Assembly: GCA_036936605.1 (NCBI GenBank) | Contig: JAUPFV010000005.1 | Span: 75,156,885-75,220,884 of the forward strand | Direction of reading: 5' to 3' | DNA length: 64,000 bases | Source of the DNA: Limnanthes douglasii subsp. nivea | Lineage: Eukaryota > Streptophyta > Magnoliopsida > Brassicales > Limnanthaceae | Part shown: positions 55,731 through 64,000 of the stretch, piece after piece | How the letters are laid out: each line of letters begins with the position of its first letter | Position numbering within the stretch: position 1 is the stretch's first letter | Translations under genes and position numbers: made by a program | The notes under the pieces: model-generated | What the model saw: only the letters and a program-made list of their open reading frames with translations | What the model was told of the DNA's origin: nothing | Databases searched by the model: none

Positions 55731-56139
55731 GGTTATGGAATTATGTATGGACTTTTGTGTGGACGAAGACCATCGGTTGCTTCAGGCTGTGAAGTTTGTT
55801 AAGCAAACGATGTCCGATGATACGACCGATGCTTTTTTCGATCGAGTGGTTTGTAGGATGTTTTATGATTATGGACGCTTGGAGCATCCAAATCCGCTGC
55901 CACGTAGTCGTGAAGAAGTCAAAAGCAGGTACAATCATGCGAAAGCTGAACCACTTCAGCTTTTGTCCAGCTTGCCTTACAAAGTTCAACAAGTAACACT
56001 TGTTGATTGGAACCTGTTTAGGACAGATTACGTTACGAGCCATATGTTGGATTATATCGAAAGTAAGGTTGATGAGATAGACGATGACATTGCAAACTTC
56101 AGACATATTCTAGAGAACAGAATATACGGTTTCAAGTAA
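55731..56139 (+). CDS. Small unrecognised coding exon 1 of TIR-1
   Basis: The exon opens after a consensus acceptor TTTCTATTTACAG (55718-55730). The first ATG (55737) gives about 133 residues to the stop at 56139. The sequence is acidic, with CRMFYDYGR (Cys, Arg, Met, aromatic core), PRSREEVKSRYNHAK and a C-terminal ESKVDEIDDDIANFRHIL helix-like segment. It is clearly homologous to the exon at 56463: both have D/E-H-x-L-L-x-A-x-x-F-V-K-x-T-M, F-x-D-x-V-x-CRMF, and P-x-PRxREEV. No family is recognised. An upstream exon, perhaps ending near ACCG|GTTTCA at about 55610, is required if splicing is real. A DNA-binding role is only a guess. Confidence 0.55.
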
Positions 56140-56462
56140 GAAATTATATTTTCACTATGTAATGTTGTTAATCTCACCTTGCTGTGAGATCGTTTTATTT
56201 ATATTTTGTATCAAACGTATCATTTTGGGTTTCGGATTGTATGATACTGTTTTTTATATTTTGGTGCTCTCGTTGATGTTTCGGTCCATGTATGATACTT
56301 TTTCCTTTTTGTTTGATATTATAAAAAAAATATTTCCCGCCTAAAAACAAATGGAGTGATGGTTTCCCGCCTCAAAAAGTTTTAGGCGGGAACAAAAACA
56401 CCATTTCCCGCTAATTATTTTAGAATCGAACCACATTTAAGTTATAACAATAGGTGATTCAG

Positions 56463-56892
56463 GCTGGAACGTGCACGAAGATGCAAGCCTCCTAAGCGCA
56501 TTTGACTTCGTCAAAGGTACAATGCAAGAGGAGATTCCTGGTTTCATCGATGCAGTACTGTGCAGAATGTTCTTCAACCACGGTAGGGAGGCATCGTGTC
56601 CAAGATGCTTAATGCCCCAACCACGCAGACGCGAAGAAGTGTTCGATAGGCTAGCTTATCTTAAAACAGTGACTATACAGATTGAGTCACTGGCTGACGA
56701 AGTCCAAGACAACGTCCGAAAAATATTCAACATGGGATCCCAATGTACAATTACGAGGAGATGGTGCCACATGCGACGCAGCAAATTGAGCAAGAAATAG
56801 CTGACGCAATAGCCAACGCCGTCGAAAATTACTCAACTCCCGAGGGAAGTAGCGATGAAGACGTTTTTGGAATGAACTACCCGACTCCATAA
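56463..56892 (+). CDS. Small unrecognised coding exon 2 of TIR-1 (paralogue, probable frameshift)
   Basis: Opens after an acceptor-like GTGATTCAG, at the position equivalent to the acceptor of exon 1. It reads HEDASLLSAFDFVKGTM, FIDAVLCRMFFNHGR, PQPRRREEVFDRL and IESLADEVQDNVRKIF, matching exon 1 block by block, and adds two Cys in ASCPRC. In this frame it ends at 56800. Shifting frame at about 56733 gives PMYNYEEMVPHATQQ and an acidic end STPEGSSDEDVFGMNYPTP with a stop at 56892, which looks more natural, so either a 1 bp indel or a missed splice is present. Function unknown. Confidence 0.5.
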
Positions 56893-57364
56893 AATTAAGT
56901 GTGAAATGCAAACTCAGGGTTAGCTTATCTATCATTTGTTTTAAGTTATTTTCTTATGTATTTCTAATTATGTAATGCTTTGATTAGAGTGTAATGTTTT
57001 AATGCAATCGACATATTAAGAAGTTTAAGTGTTATTGTTTTTAAGATAAACATCCAAACAAAAAACATCCAAAGTTTACATTCATTACAATCGTCTAGTT
57101 AATCTATTCTCGCTGTTCTCCCTCTTCTCCCCATCTCCTTAGACGCTATGTTAATCGAAAAACATAAAGACTTTCCCGTGGTTTTTAACCACATTTATTC
57201 AAATCGAGTCTAAGCTATACTCTTCGTGAGTGGTGAAATGATGAAATGATGAGCGTAGTCCGAAACAAGTGAAATTTCACATTGTGTAACATCCTGCAAC
57301 ACATAAGAAGTAGTTAAACCAATTGAACCAGTATTCCAGAATAGTTAACTGGATTTCGCCATTA

Positions 57365-57510
57365 GTGAGGCGCCGAACAACATGATTTCACCACCTGTGT
57401 GGCGAAATACAGGGTGCCCATGCCTTCAGTTGGCGTGGGGATTCCAACGGGCGCCACAAGCATGGCGTACGACCCACCAACCACGCCAATGCGTGGCGAC
57501 GAACAGAAAA
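57365..57510. repeat. Hairpin cluster 2 of TIR-1
   Basis: GTGTGGCGAAAT, GTTGGCGTGGGG, GGGCGCCACAAG, ATGGCGTACG and CACGCCAATGCGTGGCG: the same GGCGT/ACGCC word as cluster 1, here next to the right arm. Confidence 0.8.
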
Positions 57511-58329
57511 AATGGATTTTTTTCCAAAATATCTAATTTTCGCAGAAATAAGAGGGGCTTAAGGAATGTAACTCCTCGGCGTCCATAGTGCTCCGGATGG
57601 GAAGTGGTTCCGACTCTCCTCCGGTCATGTTTTGAAGTTTTGGAGGTTTTTTAAAAAATGGGTTAATAGGTTGTTGATTTTGTAGGTTTTAGGTAGTTTG
57701 GAGAAGATGCTTATGGTGGATGTTTGAAATTGTGTTTGCAACTTCATAGAGTAGTTAGAAGTGCTCAATGGCGTGGGTTGTAATTAATTAGACTTCAAAG
57801 GGTTTTTTTGGGGTTTTTTGCCTAGTGGCAAATTTGTAAATATTGAAAAATAGAAACAAACGACTTCACGGAGTAGTTTTGGTCGTTTTTTTAGCAATTC
57901 CCTATTTGGATTGCCCTTCTCATCGTAAATCGTTCAAATAATAAAGCATAAGGGTCAAGCTATATATATATATATCCAAATCTGGTTTAAGTTTACCCAA
58001 TATTGAGTTTATCCATTTTTGGTATAAGTTTATCCAATTTTAGACGAAAATGCCCCTTTGGAGGCATATAAGCTTTTTTTTCTTTTACTAAATCTCTCCA
58101 CTTCATTTTCTCTTAAAGATTCCATATTCACTCTTCCTTTTCTCTAACCTATCTCTCTCTAAATATTCCGACAAATTTTCCGGCGAATTATTTTCCGACA
58201 AATTATTGTTTACACTTTAATTTTTGTGATTTTGTTAGGATTTTTAGTAAAAAATATAGATTAGAATTAGATTCAATTTCAAAATTAGATTTAATTTTAA
58301 ATAATGTAAAAAAAGCAAATTTTTGTTTC

Positions 58330-58515
58330 ACCGGTAGGTAGCACCCCATCGATGCGTAAGCCCAGTACCAACCGTACTGGGCTTATGCACCGATGGGCAC
58401 TTGGCGCACCCCACCGGTGCGTTGGGCCTGCACCATCGGTGCGGGCCTTTCGTACCTATGGTGCAGGCCCAATGCACCATCGGTACTACAAGATCTGCAC
58501 CGATACCGATGGTGT
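58330..58515. repeat. Hairpin cluster 1 of TIR-2: GCACC...GGTGC
   Basis: A long imperfect palindrome (TAAGCCCAGTAC / GTACTGGGCTTA, 58357-58385) is followed by units such as GCACCCCACCGGTGC, GCACCATCGGTGC, GGTGCAGGCCCAATGCACC and GCACCGATACCGATGGTG. Strong GC peak in AT-rich DNA. Confidence 0.9.
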
Positions 58516-58929
58516 AAGTTTTTTTTTAAAAAAAAACTTAATATTTTTTTTAAATCAAGTTTTTAAAATTTATTTTTTTAAAATTAACGTCCCAAAATTA
58601 TTTTAGTGTTTATGTATTTAATGGTTATAATAATTTTAATTTATGCGTTAATTATTTGTATAATTTTTTATGACTAACTATAATTTTTTTTTTGTTTATT
58701 TAAGGTATTTGATCAAGTAGTCTCTTCCGCGTTGGAAGACCGATTTTGAGTTTTGACTTAATTAAATTAATTTTCAAATAATTAAAGTTATTATAACCAT
58801 TAAATACATAAACACTAAAATAACAAATGTTTTGAAAAAAATTAATAATTTTAGGAAGTTAGTTTTAAAAAAATAAAATTTTAAGGATTTGATTAAAAAA
58901 AATATTAACAATTTTTTTTATAAAAAAAA

Positions 58930-59310
58930 TAGGCTTGCACCTGATGAGTCCGAATTCGAAGAGCTCCCCGGAAGGGTAGTCCAAAGTAAAGTCACCCCGT
59001 AAATTCGGACAGACTCCATGACTTCAGTTCGAACAGCACTGGTTGAACCGGACAGGTGACTTTGAACACTGCAAACATAAGGCAGTTCGAACTATGACTA
59101 AAGTACTAAAAAACCTAATCACTATCTGACTAAGCTACATGTACACCTGCTTAAAACTCATGGGTCTTTAAACATGACCCAGGTCCATTAAACTTGACCC
59201 GAAAGCCCATAAGGGCCCAAATTTCACACTATAAATGCCCAACCACCAGCATTAACTATGGGTAAGAAAAATTAACTGCTGCCAGGCTGCTTAATTCTCT
59301 CTCCACCCTT
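58930..59310 (+). other. Captured non-coding segment in TIR-2
   Basis: Balanced base composition unlike the rest of the element. It begins with a CTGATGAGTCC motif (see findings) and includes a TATA-like CTATAAATGCCC (59230-59241) followed by a CT-rich leader near 59295. It may be a promoter captured from elsewhere in the genome. Confidence 0.4.
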
Positions 59311-59439
59311 GAAACACTTTGAAACACTTTGAAATATATCAAAACACCCTTAAACACCACCACACCACAGTGAAACACCCTTACGCCGCCTTAAAACTCC
59401 ACTTAAAATTACCAGCCTACCCTCAGGCTACTTTTATCC

Positions 59440-59485
59440 TCACCAGCACCGATGGTGCAGACTCAATGCACGGTGCCGGCCATTT
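59440..59485. repeat. Hairpin cluster 2 of TIR-2
   Basis: CACCAGCACCGATGGTGCAG and GCACGGTGCCGGCC carry the same GCACC/GGTGC word as cluster 1, near the right end. Confidence 0.8.
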
Positions 59486-60130
59486 TCCGGACCGGAAAAT
59501 AGAAAAAAAAAATTGATTTTGTTTTTACCTTATTTAAACTTAAATCTAATTTTGATTCATGAGTTTCCAAAAAAAACAAAAAAAAATCATTTTTTACTTT
59601 AATTCGGGTTGATTCGTGTTTGATTTTGTGTTTTTATTAGAAAAAGTTTAAATTTTTTGAAGAGAGTTTGAATGTTCTCGAGACAACTTTGAATGTTCAA
59701 GAACACTTTGAAAAACTTCACAAAATTGTAGTAATATGGGGTTTGATCTACTAAATCAAAGTGTTTTTTGGATAAAAATAGTAAAATATGTAATTTTCTG
59801 ATTTGGGTATATTTAGGATATACTTAGTGTTTTCTTTTACTTAATGTCATTTCCGTAATTAAATGGATATTTAAGGGTATTTTCATCCTTAAAAAATCAA
59901 ACAAAAATCAACTGCGTTTTTTGAATAAACTTAAACAACATTTGGATATATATAGCCATACCCTAAAGCATAATAGAAAATTTTGGATTGGTCTCTTGAA
60001 CATCTCTTTTCCATTTGAATAGTATAAAGACACGGTATTTCAGTTCGTTTTCTTTGACCCATCTAGCCAACTATTATACTTGGATGTGGGGTCAGTTCAT
60101 GGAGCATTCTTTCTTTGAACGGTCTATAAA

Positions 60131-61735
60131 TGATACAGCATTTTATGTTATATTTTTTACGATGAGTGTTTTTATACTGTTTATTTTTATACATAATAAA
60201 GCTGGAAAATAACTTTATAAATTTAAAAGATGTTTTTCTTTATAAAGATTTACATTTTAATAAAAAGATGGAAACAAAAACAATTTTGCTATTATTGTTT
60301 TTATTTGTATAAATTTTAGAAGTATGATTTTCAAAATACTAGTTTATTAATCTTAGTTTGGGGTTACGAATTCTGAATAGAAAAAATGTTCATCAAAAAC
60401 TTATTTTACGAGAATATGAATTTACCTATATATTTTTTTTTTTTCAGTTTTATATTTTTTTCTATACTTTTTTAAATACTTCACTGTTATCACAATAATA
60501 TAAAAGATTATAAAATATGTTTATGATATTATCTTAACATATTATTTAATTTTTTCTGACTCTTTTTCAATTTTTTATTTCTTTTCATATTCTAGATATT
60601 ATCTGAAATTGTCCGAAATAAAATAGTTGATGTTGACCTTTTTAAGATGGTAAAAAAAATACAATATTTGTGTTGTCACATTGTAAATTAGAATGGCCAG
60701 AAGATTAAATTAGAATTACTAAAAGAAACCAAATCCATAAAATTTTAATGTTACTTTGATTGTACAAATTATCTTATCATTAATTATGTTGATATATAGT
60801 TTCTAATTTTTATAATCTTAAAAAATTAATACATCACCAACGACATTGAAACAAAAAAATTATCCAAAAATATTGAGACACAAACAATTACATTTTTTAA
60901 AAAGTTATGTTAGCTATTAAATGTAGATATTAAGTTTGATCTGGGTTTTGAGTGTTCATATGTCACATTTGGACAAGATTATAGGAGTTCCATCTAAATA
61001 AAACAAATTGGTTTTCTTACATTTTTACACAAATTACACAAAGACCCTATCATTGCATATTTGGCACATAACGAGCGTAAGATGTAATCAAAATCCACAT
61101 CCTTATGCGAAAATTATTTATAGTTTAATTTGATATTTTCTCTAATTTTATATTTTTGACGATAGTTTTATTTTTGATATGTCGCTTCGTTGAATAATAT
61201 ATAATTTTTATTATATGAACTTTTTAAATATTTTGGTTGGAATCTTATTTGTTAAAAACTTATCTAATATAATTCTTGGTTATTTTTTCAAAATGGATCC
61301 CCAAAATAACATTTTCGGGATTTATGTAATGATAATGCGCCAGATGTTATCTAGCTACAGTCACGAACTTTAATCAAGATTGGTTCCTCTTCTCGCTTTG
61401 CGTGTATCGATAAATGCCAATCTATTCGTGAGTTATCTAAAAATAGTCATCTACTTTTCCTCATCGGTACCTATTTTGAGTTTGGAGTACGATCAAATTA
61501 TGTTTCTTATGCGGGTCTTTCATTGTTGAAGTTTAATATGGTGTTCTCGAATCCCTTACCTCAAGTTTCTAGTTTGTATTAGGGTTACAAAGAACATGAG
61601 TTATAAACATGTTTAATGGAGATGTAACTTTATCATAACCATATGGTACAATAATAAGTGATAGTTTTGTTATTGATATATTCTCGAATGGTTTTTAGGT
61701 CTCAAATTCTCTTTAGTGTAATTCTATATACAATA
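60131..61735. other. AT-rich spacer
   Basis: No gene or repeat supported. Confidence 0.45.
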
Positions 61736-62520
61736 TAGTTAAGAGATGAGACATGGACAATTATTCTTCGTTAGATATGAGATTATGAGGACATTTTTTG
61801 GTCCTCTTAGAAAATCATGCAAAGTCGATCGATATATGTCCATCTTGTTGAGGTATCATCGAGTAATCACACTTGGAAACAATCCCGTTCTATTTTAGTT
61901 TTTTCGAGATAATGGTGACACACGAAGACATTCATACAATTAAAGATCTTTCTATATCGGGTGATATTTTAGAGCATCACCAGTTGGAGGACGATAATGA
62001 GAGGTTCAAGTATTTGTTTTTGACATACTTGGTATTTTTTTTCCGAAGAAGCTACATTCGGAAAACGTGAGAAGAAATTTTATATGTCACGCATGGTTAT
62101 ATGATATATATTTTGGTACAAAATATCGGGATAGTACAAGTATCTTGAAAGTTTTGGTCGTACAAACAACCCAAACATTTATCATCTATTTATTTGGTTG
62201 TTTCATATTTGCCAACAGTCTGGTAATGTCATTTCTCTAGATTTTTCACATTTTTTGGAGCATCGAGACACACTAAAAGGTATAACTAGGGTCATATGAT
62301 ATTAGATTAGTTATACCACGTGTTTCGGGAGAGTTTGTTTTGTGACCAGAAAGGTGTTTACTTATTTATTGAAATGTTATAAGTGTGGATATACGATCAT
62401 TTTTTACAGGTTATAAGGCTCTGTCACACACTAAGAATGTTATAACCTTATCAAATTTGTTTCAGTATGTACTGAGTGTTTGGGTGCGAGCATTTAATCG
62501 TAATTTTCTTTAACATATCA
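61736..62520 (+). pseudogene. Plant mobile domain (PMD) remnant
   Basis: 61873-62070 reads IPFYFSFFEIMVTHEDIHTI then KDLSISGDILEH, resembling the opening of PMD proteins (H-x-F-H-x-P-x-GE-x-T-I-T-L-x-D-V-x-x-x-x-G-L-x-x-x-G). Further on, in other frames, NIYHLFIWLFHICQQSGNVI then FLEHRDTLKGI and a Tyr/Trp-type segment follow the order of the PMD (MAIN/MAIL-like, PF10536) domain. Frameshifts and stops show decay. PMD genes occur both as host genes and inside MULE or gypsy elements; no TIRs were found around this one. Confidence 0.45.
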
Positions 62521-64000
62521 TCTATAAATTTTGAGAGTACGAGTTAAATTTAGATTAACATTTCAGAGTTTTCACTTTATTTATTAATTAAAATATACTA
62601 GCATTGTTTTTCTATTTGTTTATTAAGCCAAACTTTATTCGTATGATTGTATACGAAAAATTTGAAAATTTTGCGAGATTACTTGGATATAGGAAATGTA
62701 ATTTGTTTGAAAACATATTATCCATATCGCATGGCTCGATAGATGTGGTATATTCAAACGATACCAGACTCAGTACGACATGTTTTGCTAAATACTAATA
62801 AACGTGTTGTAGTGACGTTTCCTTAGAATCTATCTGTTTACAGAAACTGGGTACCCCATACTACAAAAAATACACACACAGGTCCAATGTATGAATGTGA
62901 AATTTATATTAGGGACTTTTGTTATCATTTTTAGTAAAGTCAAATTCATAGTACATATTGGTCAACCTAAAGTTGCTCGAACCCTAGACATATGTTGTCT
63001 AGAACCATTCTTCGAGCATGTATCCGATAAACATATCTCATATTTTGTATGATATTATTGTGATGGAGCCACCTTATGATACCATAAGCCAAGAATATAA
63101 AAACAAGTCATTATTTGAATACTTCGATATTGCGTACATGTATATAGGTTGATTTTGTTTTGTATCGTGCTATGTTTTTGTTTTTGTATTGTATTTTAGT
63201 TGTATTTTAGTATCGTATTATTTTTTATCGATACATTTTGGTTAAAGATATGTTATGATATTTTAGTTATCATTTTGTTATGATATTTTCTTATTATGAT
63301 GATTTAAGTTATCTCAATGTTATATTATGTAATTTTGATTTTTTTGGCTTTGAATTTAAACTTTTGGACAAACTATATCTATTCATATGTAAGAACACTA
63401 CAAATTTTGGAAAAATTATATATCTTTTAGTTTAAAAATAACTTGAATTTTTGAACTCGTGATTCTCATACTATAGATGTAATAATTAAAAAAAAAATCC
63501 TAGATTCACATAAACTATGTAAATCTATGACCAACATTTGCATATTTTTTTATGAATCCAAGCAAACCAAATGGTCTATAAAATTCACACATATGGAGTT
63601 TTACATAATATGTGCAAATTTGGGTCCCAATATCACATAATGTATGCCAAAAACCTTCTATTTCCATTTTAAAAAGTAATATTTTGGCGTAGATTCGCAC
63701 AAATCGTGTGAATTTAGGATAATCTTTTATTAATATAGTTTAATCCCAGATCATCTTACTAACTAAATACAAATACACTAGAAAACCAAGATAACATTGT
63801 CACTAATTTAATGCTTCAACTAAATTTTACAAAGAAAATGGTGAAAACTATCGCAAAACCACATATGATAAATATATAATACAACAATAATTGAGAAAAG
63901 CGAAATAAAAACATAAAAATGATAGATGTTAATTAATAATGGAATCAAACAGTGTTTATTTTTCTAGATAATTTTATTTCCATGTGTATCAGTCTTCTTT
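62521..64000. other. AT-rich sequence, possibly the tail of the PMD remnant, then nothing recognised
   Basis: 62604-62798 is open but cannot be matched confidently to the PMD C terminus. Beyond about 63100 nothing is supported. Confidence 0.35.

Larger units (their letters stand above)
54638..57902. mobile_element. TIR-1: 3.3 kb MULE-like element with hairpin clusters and two paralogous exons
   Basis: TIRs of about 45 bp start GGGAATTGCTAAAAAAACG on both strands and differ at only a few positions. Target duplication TATTTTTGAT (54628-54637) / TATTTGGAT (57903-57911), imperfect but consistent with 9 bp; the related copy at 54175 shows the unoccupied sequence. ACTCCGYGAAGT is repeated three times in the left subterminal region, as transposase sites often are. 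Inside: CT-rich inward leaders at both ends, a telomere-like TTAGGTTTAG repeat, hairpin cluster 1 (55283-55590), two homologous coding exons (55731-56139 and 56463-56892) and hairpin cluster 2 (57365-57510). No known transposase. Confidence 0.8.
57952..59963. mobile_element. TIR-2: 2.0 kb MULE-like element with hairpin clusters
   Basis: TIRs start GGGT, then GCTATATATATCCAAAT and TTTAAGTTTA on both strands. A perfect 10 bp duplication TAAAGCATAA lies at 57942-57951 and 59964-59973 (a 9 bp reading is also possible). The related empty site near 54251 reads AATAATGACGCATAATTA. Inside are a CT-rich inward leader with TTCCGGCGAATT (58090-58200), hairpin cluster 1 (58330-58515), a captured non-coding segment (58930-59310), and hairpin cluster 2 (59440-59485). 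No protein-coding gene is evident; the frame at 58352-58606 runs through the hairpins and is probably chance. Confidence 0.85.

Noticed and set aside
58352..58606. 84-residue frame in TIR-2
   Set aside because: Its start lies in the GCACC hairpins and its end in poly-A/T sequence; no codon structure.

Overview
The window looks like repeat-rich, AT-rich intergenic DNA from a flowering-plant nuclear genome, most likely a dicot. The evidence is nested Ty3/gypsy LTR retrotransposons of the plant Tat lineage, a tRNA-derived SINE, TIR elements with 8-10 bp target-site duplications (TSDs; Mutator/MULE-like), and plant-type GT-AG introns. I see no intact host gene. The only host-like coding trace is a decayed plant-mobile-domain (PMD) sequence near 61.7-62.5 kb, and PMD genes are themselves often transposon-borne.

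Layout. 1.1-6.3 kb: a 5.2 kb TIR element (element A) filled with more than thirty dispersed copies of the word TCTAGCAATGT. 7.67-23.78 kb: an old, deleted Tat element on the plus strand (B), into which a young complete Tat element on the minus strand (E, 13110-23466, TSD AATGT, LTRs differing at 2 of 284 positions) has inserted. 24.5-28.0 kb: a decayed Reina-like chromovirus (D, TSD GTTAA). 28.85-44.02 kb: an old Tat element (C) whose protease is split by another Tat element (F, 31579-41747, TSD TTAGC) and whose 3' LTR is cut by a fourth (G, 44020 to about 48.5 kb). 49.4-51.2 kb: three copies of a ~235 bp AT-rich repeat, with a 984 bp TIR element next to the first. 54.2-60.1 kb: a local repeat family into which a SINE and two TIR elements (54638-57902 and 57952-59963) inserted one after another; an empty-site paralogue lies just upstream.

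Element E works as a two-direction unit. On the minus strand gag, protease and RT/RNase H/aRNH/integrase all share one reading frame, broken only by a UGA and a UAG at the domain borders. On the plus strand, starting just inside the 3' LTR, is an antisense gene with its own TATA box and one 73 bp GT-AG intron, encoding a predicted 959-residue protein (PF04195-like domain, basic tracts, coiled coil, acidic tail). Remnants of the same antisense gene lie in B, F and G.

The least explained feature is shared by the TIR elements. Each carries a private short word repeated many times: TCTAGCAATGT in element A, a 50 bp CAATTCGCATC unit at 49.6 kb, TACGCC/GGCGTA hairpins at 54.6 kb and GCACC/GGTGC hairpins at 58-59.5 kb. 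The 54.6 kb element also holds two mutually homologous small coding exons between two hairpin clusters. I infer, without proof, that the words are binding sites for element-specific proteins, by analogy with the VANC/VANDAL system of Arabidopsis.
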